DNA of 64,000 bases from Methanomicrobium sp. W14. GTDB taxonomy: Archaea > Halobacteriota > Methanomicrobia > Methanomicrobiales > Methanomicrobiaceae. Under the pieces are notes generated by a model. It was given only the letters and a program-made list of their open reading frames with translations, did no database searches and was not told the origin of the DNA. Location of the stretch: positions 1,051,847 through 1,115,846 of the forward strand of contig NZ_JAGGMM010000001.1 in NCBI RefSeq assembly GCF_017875315.1, written 5' to 3'. Of the stretch, positions 8,515-17,029 are shown piece by piece. Within the stretch, counting starts at the first letter, position 1. The number at the start of each line of letters is the position of its first letter. The translations under genes and the position numbers were made by a program.

Positions 8515-9030
8515 ATGGATAAAGGCTATATCCAGATAAATACGGGAAAAGGGAAAGGAAAAACCACAGCCGCACTTGGCACATGCATCCGGACCCTGAT
8601 AGCAGGAAAGAAAGTTTTCTTCGGGCAGTTCATAAAAGGTCAGGAGACAGCGGAACTAAAACTTCCAGATTATTTCAGCGGATTTCATATCGAACAGTTC
8701 GGAGAGGGGTGCTTTATATTCAGGGAACCCGACGAAAACGATATAGAACTTGCAAATAATGGCCTTTTGAAATGTGGGGAAGCCCTTGGTTCAGGTGATT
8801 ATGACCTTGTCGTAATGGACGAAGTCAACCCTGCAATACACTACGGCCTTTTGAAGACAGAGGACGTTATAAAAGTCCTCCAGAACAAAAATGAAAAGAC
8901 CGAAGCTATTCTTACAGGAAGATACGCTCCACCGGAGCTTATAGAACTTGCGGACCTTGTCACGGAAATGAGAAAGATTAAGCATTATTATGACAACGGA
9001 GTTGCGGCAAGAAAAGGCATAGAATTTTAA
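8515..9030 (+). CDS. Cob(I)alamin/cob(I)yrinate adenosyltransferase, CobA/BtuR family
   Basis: The enzyme attaches the 5'-deoxyadenosyl group of ATP to reduced cobalt, making adenosyl-corrinoid from imported material. The family P-loop NTGKGKGKTTAALG is at residues 8-21, GQFIKG follows near 40, the Walker-B-like YDLVVMDEVNPAIHYGLL near 97, and LTGRYAPPELIELADLVTEM near 135. At 171 residues it has the normal BtuR size. ATG at 8515 is chosen over upstream starts overlapping btuD because AAGGAGAGG at 8497-8505 sits at the right distance. It closes the btuFCD operon and produces the adenosylated substrate CbiZ needs. Confidence 0.9.
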   Translation: MDKGYIQINTGKGKGKTTAALGTCIRTLIAGKKVFFGQFIKGQETAELKLPDYFSGFHIEQFGEGCFIFREPDENDIELANNGLLKCGEALGSGDYDLVVMDEVNPAIHYGLLKTEDVIKVLQNKNEKTEAILTGRYAPPELIELADLVTEMRKIKHYYDNGVAARKGIEF

Positions 9031-9154
9031 AAGTTGCAATTTGTGAAATACCGTTATAATATTAAAAGTAACATTAAAAAAATATTAAAAACCGGTTTAA
9101 TGCCGCCTGAAAATATTTTCTTTTTTAACTCTTTTTTGACAGGACTCAAAAAAA

Positions 9155-9952
9155 TTACGGGAAATTCCCCTTTGTCCACATAAACATAATTACCGCTGCA
9201 AAGATTACCAGGAGACCTGCCAGAAGATAGTCGGCTTTTGAGTACTCCTTATCCGCAAGAGGCGTCCTCTTCATTATCCTAAGCCCCCTCAAATCTATTG
9301 TAAGGCCGAGAACATTCGCCTTTCCAAGGGCGTTTGACACAAGGGGTATCATAACTGGCGCAAGCGACTTTATTTTGCCTGAAACTCCACTTCCCGGATT
9401 GTAGGCCCTTGCAAGCTGGGCCTCATGAATCCTTTTCCCTTCGAGCTGAAGACTTGGAATAAACCTTATCGCAATAAGAAGCATCAGTGTGTAGTCGACC
9501 GGAAGCCTCATTTTCTGGAGTGCATGCACAAGGTCTCTTGGCTGTGTCGACAGAATAAGGATCTGGAACGCAAAAAGCATTGCAAAAAATCTCAGCGAGA
9601 GAACCAGCGCAAAGTTCAGTGCACCCGAAGTAACAGGGATATGACCGCCTATAACAGGTATAAACGATGGTATAAGATAACCTGCGACATCACCGGACTG
9701 CATTGTAAGGATTGTCAGGATTAAAAGTCCGAGTGAAAGGAATATCAGCATAGGAACCTGTTTTAAAAGCTCCTTTGAGAACTTCCCAGCAACAGACATA
9801 AGGAAAAGAACCACCACAAGACCTGCGATAATCTCCGGCTTCGTAGAAACAATGGAGATTAAAATAACGAAAACAAGAAATATGATCTTCGTGAGGGCAT
9901 TCATCGAGTGAAAAATTCCGTCTATCCTCTTATACTGTAATATTTCCGCCAT
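9155..9952 (-). CDS. ECF transporter transmembrane component EcfT
   Basis: A 265-residue membrane protein of the CbiQ/EcfT family that couples ATPase movement to substrate-binding S components. It has about five to six helices and the two coupling motifs, ARAYNPGSG near residue 190 and IDLRGL near 230, the latter shifted from the usual Ala-Arg-Gly forms. The ATG at 9952 is preferred over an upstream GTG because GGGGGGTG precedes it at about 9960-9967. It follows the ATPase fusion gene with a two-base gap and so belongs to the same operon. Confidence 0.88.
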   Translation of the reverse strand: MAEILQYKRIDGIFHSMNALTKIIFLVFVILISIVSTKPEIIAGLVVVLFLMSVAGKFSKELLKQVPMLIFLSLGLLILTILTMQSGDVAGYLIPSFIPVIGGHIPVTSGALNFALVLSLRFFAMLFAFQILILSTQPRDLVHALQKMRLPVDYTLMLLIAIRFIPSLQLEGKRIHEAQLARAYNPGSGVSGKIKSLAPVMIPLVSNALGKANVLGLTIDLRGLRIMKRTPLADKEYSKADYLLAGLLVIFAAVIMFMWTKGNFP

Positions 9953-9954
9953 CT

Positions 9955-12039
9955 TCAGACACCCCCCGAAACTTTGCTGTCGCACGTAATTTTTCCGTCT
10001 GACATTGTAATTATCCTTCTTGCGTGGTGCTTTACAATGCTCATATCATGACTGACCATAATCACGGTATGCCCCTGGCGGCTGAGATTTTCAAGAATGG
10101 CCATTATTCTCTCTGACTCCTCATCGTCAAGACCTGTCGTGGGCTCGTCAAGAATAATAATCTCAGGTTTCATGGCGATAACGCATGCAATTGCAAGCCT
10201 CTGCCTCTCACCACGGCTCATGGACCTGGGAAATGTCTTTGCTTTGCCGCAAAGCCCGACTTCCTCAAGAATTTCAGGGATAACATATTTGTCTTCGCCG
10301 GGGTCTTTTCCTATGTTTTTCAGGCCAAACAGGACCTCTCTTTCAGCGGTGTCTTCAAAAAGCATTGTATCCGGGTTCTGGAATACAAGACCTGCATGAC
10401 GTGCAAGTTCGGTTACGGGATAGTCCGCCGTACTTAGTCCGCATACCATAACCTCACCTGAGGTAGGCTTTAAAAGGCCGTTTAAGTGTTTTGAAAGGGT
10501 GGTCTTGCCGGAACCGTTCTCTCCGATTATTGCGACAAGTTCACCAGGCATAATACGCAGTGACACGCCGTCAAGGCCCCTGTGGCCCCCATAGTCATGC
10601 ACAAGGTCTTTTATCTCAACAACGGGCTTTACGTCAGAAATGACGACGTCTTCTTCATGGAGTTTACGGCTTCTCTCAAAGGAATCTTCGTCCGCAGTAT
10701 AATCACGGAAGTAATCCTCTGCCGCCTGGTCCGATACCACCTTTCCGTTTTCAAGTAATATGACGCGGTCGGCAATTTCAGCCATTTCACGGGGTTTTTG
10801 TTCAACGACAATAATTGTTTTTTTCTCTTCTTTCAGTTTCTTCAAGACGGATATTATAACTGATGTTGCCGCCGTATCAAGTTCTGCAGTTGCTTCATCA
10901 AGAATAAGGCATTTCGTTCCTGAAGCAAGTGTTGCGGCAAGAGAGACACGCTGCTTCTGACCGCCTGAGAGGGTATGCGGGGCACGGTAGCGCAGTTTTT
11001 CTATGTCAGTCACCCTCATTATGCTCTCAAGCCTGCCCTTTACTTCGGAAGGACTCATGCCGCGGTTTTCAAGACCTGAAAGCACCTCCTCCTCAACAGT
11101 CGTAAAAATGAGCTGGGCATCCGCATCATCGAAAACAACTCCTATTCTGCTTCCGATGTCACCCATGTCCCTGTACTCCGAAACGTCCTTTCCGAAAAGC
11201 TTTATGCAGCCCTCCTTTTTTCCCTCGTATTCGTGCGAAATTATGCCTGCTGCGGCAAGGCAGAAAGTGGTCTTACCGGCGCCTGTTGCACCGTTTACAA
11301 GGACGCATTCTCCTCTTCTTATATTCAGGGAAATATCGGTGAGTGCCGGGACGTTTCCGGCAGGGTAAGTGTACGAGAAGGAACCAAAACTTATGGCCGG
11401 AACCGACTCATCGTATACTTCCGTTTTTGGTCCGGTGCAGACACATTTGTCCTCATCTTTTCCTTTCGCCTCTTCTTTTTCAACGATTTCTTCCGCGTTT
11501 TTTTCGGGAGAATTTTTTCTTGCAAGAATTTTTGAAGAGGGTATGAAAAGTATCTGCGTTATTGCGGAGTTCGCGACGGCTGCCGCAATTACAAGAGGCG
11601 ACAGCGTAACGAAAAAGAGCCCTACAGTAAAGGATTCGAAAGGCTGCTGGATAATACCTGCGACAATTACAGCTATACTTATGAACAGGAACACAAAGCC
11701 ACTGACAAGCGTTGCAACAAACGTAGTAACTCCAGGCGCAAGAGGAACTTTTTCCTTAAGAAAACTGTAGAAAAACAGGCATACGAGTGCACCAAGGGGT
11801 TCAGAGATAAGGTTTGCAGGCGGGAATACCGAATGGCTGATAAGTGCCGACAGAATTCCTGCAACTATACCGATTCCAAGTGCGTCACGCAGTTTTGGTG
11901 CAATAAGAATGATTGCAAGACAGTAAAATGCAATAACAGGGTTTACGACAATTGCGCCAGGGACGACATTCGAGATATACCTAAGTATTGCCCCGGCTGC
12001 AAGAAGAATTCCTACAATTGCAATATCCCTTGATCTCAT
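9955..12039 (-). CDS. ECF transporter fusion: S component plus two ATPase domains
   Basis: A 694-residue protein combining three ECF parts. Residues 1-170 are a membrane S component nearly matching the separate S protein upstream (SHSVFPPANLISEPLGALVC near 68). A charged linker follows. ATPase 1 spans about 212-440 (Walker A NGATGAGKTT, signature LSGGQKQRV, LILDEATAELD); ATPase 2 spans about 465-690 (GENGSGKTT, SRGERQRLA, IILDEPTTGLD). The first Walker B loop has EATAELD and the second signature begins SRGE, so the two sites are not equal. Substrate is unknown; the S part resembles tryptophan-type (TrpP-like) S proteins only loosely. With EcfT next door it makes a complete importer. Confidence 0.88.
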   Translation of the reverse strand: MRSRDIAIVGILLAAGAILRYISNVVPGAIVVNPVIAFYCLAIILIAPKLRDALGIGIVAGILSALISHSVFPPANLISEPLGALVCLFFYSFLKEKVPLAPGVTTFVATLVSGFVFLFISIAVIVAGIIQQPFESFTVGLFFVTLSPLVIAAAVANSAITQILFIPSSKILARKNSPEKNAEEIVEKEEAKGKDEDKCVCTGPKTEVYDESVPAISFGSFSYTYPAGNVPALTDISLNIRRGECVLVNGATGAGKTTFCLAAAGIISHEYEGKKEGCIKLFGKDVSEYRDMGDIGSRIGVVFDDADAQLIFTTVEEEVLSGLENRGMSPSEVKGRLESIMRVTDIEKLRYRAPHTLSGGQKQRVSLAATLASGTKCLILDEATAELDTAATSVIISVLKKLKEEKKTIIVVEQKPREMAEIADRVILLENGKVVSDQAAEDYFRDYTADEDSFERSRKLHEEDVVISDVKPVVEIKDLVHDYGGHRGLDGVSLRIMPGELVAIIGENGSGKTTLSKHLNGLLKPTSGEVMVCGLSTADYPVTELARHAGLVFQNPDTMLFEDTAEREVLFGLKNIGKDPGEDKYVIPEILEEVGLCGKAKTFPRSMSRGERQRLAIACVIAMKPEIIILDEPTTGLDDEESERIMAILENLSRQGHTVIMVSHDMSIVKHHARRIITMSDGKITCDSKVSGGV

Positions 12040-12133
12040 GTTTTGTTTACCTGCAGAAGAATACCGCAGTCAATGTAATTCATTGTCATATACATCAGGG
12101 TCATACCTTAAAATTTTACGTCAGCCAAAAAAA

Positions 12134-12670
12134 TCAGCGGGAGATTATTCTCTTCGCAGGGAAGTAAAGAATCTGGGTTACAATGCAGTTGAAGACCGCG
12201 GTAATCACGACTATAGGTGACACCATTGCAAAGAAACCGATGACAGTTCCCTGGGGTGTTGCAATGAATGATGCAAGCATAACCACCATGCAGACCAGAA
12301 TAAACGAAAATCCGCTGACAAGCGTTGCAACGAATGTCGTAATTGCAGGAGATACAGGCGCTATCTTTGCAAACTTTTTGCCTTCACCTATCAGCCCGTA
12401 AAGCCCTGCACACACAAGTGCACCCAGAGGTTCCGATATAAGGTTTGCAGGCGGGAATATAGAATGGCTGATAAGCATCGAAACGACTGCCGCAACGACA
12501 CCGATACCGGCGGCTTCCTTAAGTTTAGGCCGGATAAGAATAATTGCAAGACAATAAAGGGCTATAACTGGATTTCCCACAATTGCGCCGGGGAACATGT
12601 TTGCCGCAAACCTGAGAATTGCTCCGACTGCAAGACATATTCCTACTATTGCAATATCTCTTGATTTCAT
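12134..12670 (-). CDS. Stand-alone ECF transporter S component
   Basis: A 178-residue protein with about six membrane helices, a close paralogue of the S domain fused to the ATPases downstream. Shared stretches are SRDIAIVG at residue 3, the NPVIA-YCLAIILI segment near 36, and SHSIFPPANLISEPLGALVC near 68. The ATG at 12670 follows GGGGAGG at 12681-12687. It is the first gene of the three-gene ECF operon; the 94-base gap to the fusion gene carries no separate gene. S components bind the substrate, so two of them imply two ligands or a recent duplication. I cannot name the ligand. Confidence 0.85.
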   Translation of the reverse strand: MKSRDIAIVGICLAVGAILRFAANMFPGAIVGNPVIALYCLAIILIRPKLKEAAGIGVVAAVVSMLISHSIFPPANLISEPLGALVCAGLYGLIGEGKKFAKIAPVSPAITTFVATLVSGFSFILVCMVVMLASFIATPQGTVIGFFAMVSPIVVITAVFNCIVTQILYFPAKRIISR

Positions 12671-12744
12671 TTCAAAATAACCTCCCCGGGAAAAACATTG
12701 TTCATAAGACCAGACAAAGCCCTTGCAGGCACATAAACATTGAA

Positions 12745-12780
12745 ACAATTAATCAAACACATTGTTGTATATAATTGTTC
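12745..12780. promoter_or_regulatory. Inverted repeat AACAATTA/TAATTGTT around promoter of ECF operon
   Basis: AACAATTA at 12745-12752 and TAATTGTT at 12773-12780 form a perfect 8-base inverted repeat. On the minus strand the second arm overlaps a TATA-like AATTATATA and the first falls near the expected transcription start. ATTGTTCAT also occurs directly repeated at 12697-12705 and 12775-12783. A repressor covering TATA box and start is a reasonable reading. No gene is seen in 12671-12949. Confidence 0.4.
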
Positions 12781-12949
12781 ATTGATGAATATAAAATTAA
12801 TTACTTATCTGTTCTTATACAGGAGCAACCAGATGCACAAAAAACATTGATTTGACCTGAAAAACGCCATAAATAAGCAGGCATTGCAGAAAAAACTATA
12901 AAATTAAAATAAAAAAATCAAAACAAAAAAGTGTGAAAATGTTTCAGGT

Positions 12950-13402
12950 TTAATTCACTATGAGAATAGGAACGTTAATGTCCTTTGCAATTTCTCCGAA
13001 TAGTGTTCCCACCTGCATATTTGACTTTTTTCCGAATGCGCCCATTACAATAAGAGAATAGGAGCCTTCATTTGCCTCTTTTACTATCTGGGAGACCCTT
13101 TTGCCCTCGACTATCCTGGAAGAGCACTCAATTTCCGACCTGTTGAGCTCCAGCGTCATATTGTTCATATCGTCACTGATATTTTTTTTCATGTCATTCC
13201 AGATCTTTTTCTCATGCTCGGCAATCATATCGCACATATTGCTCTGCTTGCAGAGATAAAACGCAATTGACCTCACCTCGGTCCTGTCAAGAACCGAGAA
13301 GAGAACGACTTCTGCATTTTCCTTCTTTTTTGCAAGCATAATTGCATGCATTGCAGCCATCTCACTCCACTTTGAGCCGTCAAGAAGTACTAATATTTTC
13401 AT
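12950..13402 (-). CDS. Universal stress protein, UspA family
   Basis: A 150-residue Usp with the usual fold: MKILVLLDGSKWSEMAAMHAI at the start and the ATP-binding end motif VMGAFGKKSNMQVGTLFGEIAKDINVPILIVN. The expected G-2x-G-9x-G(S/T) is partly altered (GAFGKKSNMQVGTLFG), so nucleotide binding is likely but not certain. GAGGTG precedes the ATG by a few bases. It is the last gene of an operon with the permease 25 bases upstream and a second Usp-like gene before that, suggesting it tunes or reports on the transporter. Confidence 0.85.
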   Translation of the reverse strand: MKILVLLDGSKWSEMAAMHAIMLAKKKENAEVVLFSVLDRTEVRSIAFYLCKQSNMCDMIAEHEKKIWNDMKKNISDDMNNMTLELNRSEIECSSRIVEGKRVSQIVKEANEGSYSLIVMGAFGKKSNMQVGTLFGEIAKDINVPILIVN

Positions 13403-13427
13403 CTTTTACACCTCACAACTTTTTTAT

Positions 13428-14756
13428 CTAAAACATCAGGTACAGTATTCCAAGACCAACTAAGACTGTCACAAACATGACCAGAACTCCTATCTTCAGA
13501 AAGTCCATGAATGTTATCTTTACTCCTTCTCTCTCTCCGATTCCAAGAACGACAACGTTTGCGGAAGCCGCAATAGCAGTCCCGTTTCCACCGAGACATG
13601 CACCAAGAGACAGCGCCCACCACAACGGGTAGATGTCAATGGTTGTCGATGTCGCACCTATGTCATGAATAAGCGGGATAAGCGCTGCTGTAAGAGGAAT
13701 GTTATCGACGATTGCAGACGCAATTGCGGAGAACCATGCTATCACAAACATCGCTTCTCCTGTGCTCGACACGTTATTTATGACAAGCTGGGCAAGGTCT
13801 GAAATCACCCCTGTGTTGACAAGTCCTCCGACAAGCACAAACAGACCTCCGAAGAAGAAAAGTGCAGGCCATTCAATCTTTTCAAAGATCATCTCCGGGG
13901 CCGCCCTTGACCAGAACAGAATCAGTGCAGCTCCGATAAGTGCCACCTCGGCAGGTTCAAACGTCATCGAAGCGTCGACGAAAGGCAGGAATACATGAAG
14001 AATCTCACCGATATTGTTATGGATGAAAAACAGCCCGACGACAATTACAAGTGTTATTATGGACTTTTTGAAAAGCACCTCATCCTTTATTGCAGAGCGC
14101 TCGTCCAGTGCATCTATTGTCTTTTTTATAGCTGCCTTCTCCGAATCCTTCACACGCATCTGTTTTCCGTAAAAGACAATGAAAATACCCAGGATTATTA
14201 CGAGGTCAACCAGGGCAATCGGGCCCATAGTCATCAGGAACTCATTGAACGTAAGGCCTGCCGAAGATGCTATCATGATATTAGGAGGGTCACCGATTAA
14301 GGTAGCCATACCACCAACGTTTGATGCCATGACCTCGGAGAGCAGATACGGAACAGGGTTCACGTTCATGACCTTTGATATGTAGAGAAGCATCGGCGTC
14401 AGAAGAAGAACAGTGGTCACATTGTCCAGAAACGCACTTACAAAAGCGGTTACGACCGAAAACAGGATAAGGACCATAATCGGACTCCCTTTGGCGGCTT
14501 TGGCTGTTCTTATAGCAACATATTCAAAAAGACCGCTGTTGCTTGCAACGTTTACTATGATCATCATTCCCATCAAAAGGAAGATGGTACCGAAATCAAT
14601 ATTGTCAAGAAGGCTGTCCCACGGGACAATCCCGATGAAAACGAGAACAGCGGCTCCTGCCATGGCCGCAACTGCACGGTGGATTCTTTCATCTATTATA
14701 AGAGCATATGTCAGCAGAAAAACAACTGCCGCAATAAGAGTTTCTATAGGAATCAT
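13428..14756 (-). CDS. ArsB/NhaD-type (ion transporter superfamily) permease
   Basis: A 442-residue membrane protein with about eleven helices in two inverted repeats. Each repeat shows the family hairpin: FLDNVTTVLLLTPML near residue 115 with IGDPPNIMIASSAGL near 163, and IVDNIPLTAALIPLI near 355 with ACLGGNGTAIAASANVV near 396. These place it in the ArsB/P-protein/NhaD group, which moves arsenite, Na+/H+ or dicarboxylates. No ars regulator or ATPase is nearby, so Na+/H+ exchange or an organic anion is as likely as arsenite. Its two flanking Usp-like genes form one operon with it. Confidence 0.85.
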   Translation of the reverse strand: MIPIETLIAAVVFLLTYALIIDERIHRAVAAMAGAAVLVFIGIVPWDSLLDNIDFGTIFLLMGMMIIVNVASNSGLFEYVAIRTAKAAKGSPIMVLILFSVVTAFVSAFLDNVTTVLLLTPMLLYISKVMNVNPVPYLLSEVMASNVGGMATLIGDPPNIMIASSAGLTFNEFLMTMGPIALVDLVIILGIFIVFYGKQMRVKDSEKAAIKKTIDALDERSAIKDEVLFKKSIITLVIVVGLFFIHNNIGEILHVFLPFVDASMTFEPAEVALIGAALILFWSRAAPEMIFEKIEWPALFFFGGLFVLVGGLVNTGVISDLAQLVINNVSSTGEAMFVIAWFSAIASAIVDNIPLTAALIPLIHDIGATSTTIDIYPLWWALSLGACLGGNGTAIAASANVVVLGIGEREGVKITFMDFLKIGVLVMFVTVLVGLGILYLMF

Positions 14757-14774
14757 TTATATATCCACTTCTTT

Positions 14775-15314
14775 TTAGTAGAGCACCGCAATCGTCCTTA
14801 TCTGCTGTACAAGCCTCTGGGCAACAGGGCTTATCTCGTGCTCGTCGCCGCGTCCTCCGCCGTAAAACTTGGATATTGCAACAAGATCAAAGTCCTTCGA
14901 AAGGATTTCCACATCATCCCACTTCTGACCTGAAGAAGTCCTGCTTTTCGACCGGATATTTCTGTGGTTCATCTCAGACGATATTTTGTCCATAAGAGAA
15001 TGACCGTAATTCTCCTTCTTCCGGACGTAGTCGGCAGCGACCTCCTCTCCCAGTATTTCATCCACAATGGAGACAACATCCTTGTCAGTAATATAAAGAA
15101 GGGTCACTTCTGCATCATAGATCTCGAATAAGTCATACAACTCACCGGGAATGTCCTTTACAAATATATCCAGGGGCAGAAGGATTGTACTGACGTCTTT
15201 CAGGAGGTCTTCATCAGTCAGAATAAACTCCTTATAATCCTTAAGCACTCCTTCGTAGCGGTTTCCCACTACGTCCCTGAACTTTCTGTTGATAAGTGAA
15301 GAATAATATCCCAT
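14775..15314 (-). CDS. Universal-stress-like protein, divergent
   Basis: About 179 residues. The pattern ILLPLDIFVKDIPGELYDLFEIYDAEVTLLYITD near residue 48 looks like strand 1, helix 1 and strand 2 of a Usp fold, and the last quarter VEILSKDFDLVAISKFYGGG with SPVAQRLVQQIRTIAVLY looks like the closing half. The ATP-binding Gly motif is replaced by GGGRGDEHEISPVAQ. ATG at 15314 is used; an in-frame ATG at 15362 would add 16 residues and neither has a strong ribosome site. A TTTATAAG box at about 15399-15406 precedes both. It lies 18 bases before the permease gene. Confidence 0.6.
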   Translation of the reverse strand: MGYYSSLINRKFRDVVGNRYEGVLKDYKEFILTDEDLLKDVSTILLPLDIFVKDIPGELYDLFEIYDAEVTLLYITDKDVVSIVDEILGEEVAADYVRKKENYGHSLMDKISSEMNHRNIRSKSRTSSGQKWDDVEILSKDFDLVAISKFYGGGRGDEHEISPVAQRLVQQIRTIAVLY

Positions 15315-15500
15315 ATCAATCGTCCAAATTAATGAATGGTACCTATACGAGTTGTAAATCATTAATGTTTTTCCAACCGGCCGGGTTTCATGAACCTTTG
15401 CTTATAAAGAGGACATGATACACCTGTCCATGCAATAAAAGATACCGGATAAAACAGATGAAAAGATGAAAAAAAGAAAGTCTCTGATTTTTGATTTTTT

Positions 15501-16109
15501 TTACCGGTAGACTGAAAGAGACGAAATATACACGTTTATATCAGATAAAAGTGAGTTGAGGTAGTCATTTATAACAGTCAGAATATCCTGGTTGCCCGGG
15601 CTTAAAAGCGATTCATCGACATCCCCGTACATTACCTGAAGTACCTTCACTTCGTTTTTCATGCCTTCAAAATTTTCAAGAGATTTTTTGAGGGAGTCCT
15701 GGAAGTTCGGATAACTCTGATAGAGAAGGGTCGAAACATTTTTCTGCTCATCATGAAACCTCAGGAGAAGGTCAAGGTATCCGTATTTCAGTTCAAGCGA
15801 CCGCACCCTGTTGCGGTAATCCGCATCACTCATGCATCCCCTCCCGCTGGAATTCATAAGTGAAAGGGCAGTAATATACTGCTCTTTTGACGCTTTTGCT
15901 TTGGCATATGTAAAATCGTCGGGATTTGTTACGTCCATGTCAGCTATACGATCATTAGCCTCATTTTCGACTGAATCAATGTTTAATACAGTTGTCAGGC
16001 AAAGATCTCCGTCGTCATTGGTGAAAACGAATGCATAAAGAAGTGCCAGAATTACAACAACCACAGAGATTGCAGCCACAGCGTATAATCTACGCTTATC
16101 AAGAGTCAT
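15501..16109 (-). CDS. Membrane-anchored extracellular protein of unknown function
   Basis: A 202-residue protein with a short basic start, one hydrophobic helix at about 9-29 (VAAISVVVVILALLYAFVF) and a mostly helical, charged exterior part rich in Ser, Asp and Tyr. Two cysteines, in DLCLTTV near 36 and RGCMSDADY near 94, could pair outside the cell. I recognise no domain. The gene overlaps the end of the transglutaminase-like gene by 11 bases, so the two are co-translated; it may be a partner or substrate of that protein. Confidence 0.7.
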   Translation of the reverse strand: MTLDKRRLYAVAAISVVVVILALLYAFVFTNDDGDLCLTTVLNIDSVENEANDRIADMDVTNPDDFTYAKAKASKEQYITALSLMNSSGRGCMSDADYRNRVRSLELKYGYLDLLLRFHDEQKNVSTLLYQSYPNFQDSLKKSLENFEGMKNEVKVLQVMYGDVDESLLSPGNQDILTVINDYLNSLLSDINVYISSLSVYR

Positions 16110-16893
16110 TTAGTGATTCAATCCCGTAAATTGTCCGTATGTAATACCCGAATTCAGGGTAACCGGTGTCCCATTCCCCGCCAGGGTAAAAGTTTGTCAG
16201 TGAATCTGAATCAAAGTAAACTCTTCCCGGGTGGTAAGCTTCGACATCAACAGATGTATCTCCATATATATAGTATTTCACTCCGTAGTATTTCGGAACG
16301 ACCCAGTCCATATTGAGCCAGTATGAAAATTCGCCAGATTCCTCACTGTAACTGTACCAGACCATTTTGCACCCGTATCTTTCGGCGACGTATTTGCACG
16401 CATCGAGAACCTCTGATTCATTGCTGCCGATATAAAGTTCGGGATATGTGTGACCGGCGTTGTCTCCTTCCGCCGCAACAATTCTGCATTTACCCCCAAG
16501 TGCTTCTATAAGAGAGGCTGCAAAAACTGAATAGTCGTCACAGTCTCCGCGAAGATTGGATTTTATCGTTCCGGAACATGATGATATGTAGTCAGGACCT
16601 CTCGGATCATTTATTCTGGCCCAGTTGTCATTTGTATAATCCCATATATCACATGCCTGGGATATGGAATAGTTCCCCGAATGTTCGGATGAAATATGAA
16701 GCTGCGCAAAAGAGACTACGAGAGGATTCTCATAGTCCATTGCATTTTCGTAGTCGTCCGAAAGCTCATCACTGTATGTATTCTGGCTGTACCCGAATAC
16801 CTCACCTGCATTGACCGGGCATATTACCGGCACAAAAAGCAGTAATACGGCAAAAAAGGATACAAAAGATAATAATACACTAATTTTTGCCAT
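16099..16893 (-). CDS. Secreted transglutaminase-like protein
   Basis: A 264-residue protein with an N-terminal signal or anchor helix (about 5-28) and a transglutaminase-like core. The catalytic cysteine lies in LRGDCDDYSVFAASLIEALGG (Cys near residue 117, split here as RGDCDDYSVF), the histidine in GHTYPELYIG near 148, and a likely Asp in YWLNMDWV near 191. Such proteins in archaea are usually thiol proteases or cross-linkers of the cell surface. A related gene with altered active site lies just upstream, and a small anchored protein overlaps downstream. A TATA-like TTTATAATATATAG precedes the gene near 16930. Confidence 0.8.
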   Translation of the reverse strand: MAKISVLLSFVSFFAVLLLFVPVICPVNAGEVFGYSQNTYSDELSDDYENAMDYENPLVVSFAQLHISSEHSGNYSISQACDIWDYTNDNWARINDPRGPDYISSCSGTIKSNLRGDCDDYSVFAASLIEALGGKCRIVAAEGDNAGHTYPELYIGSNESEVLDACKYVAERYGCKMVWYSYSEESGEFSYWLNMDWVVPKYYGVKYYIYGDTSVDVEAYHPGRVYFDSDSLTNFYPGGEWDTGYPEFGYYIRTIYGIESLNDS

Positions 16894-17029
16894 ATGCTGA
16901 TTTCTCCTATCCTGATAAATATCTCTGAATTTTTTATAATATATAGATTTTTAAATATGAATCCGGGAGTATCCCAAAAAATTTTCTCCGGTTCTGCATT
17001 GTCTTAATTCATTAACCGCACAGGGTACA

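Noticed and set aside
10760..10960. Frameshift splitting the ECF S-A-A gene
   Set aside because: The 694-codon frame is continuous with intact Walker and signature motifs in both ATPases and a normal linker, so it reads as a genuine fusion.
11369..11770. 133-codon plus-strand frame inside the ECF fusion gene
   Set aside because: Antisense shadow of a gene with full domain motifs; Ser/Thr-rich with no motif.
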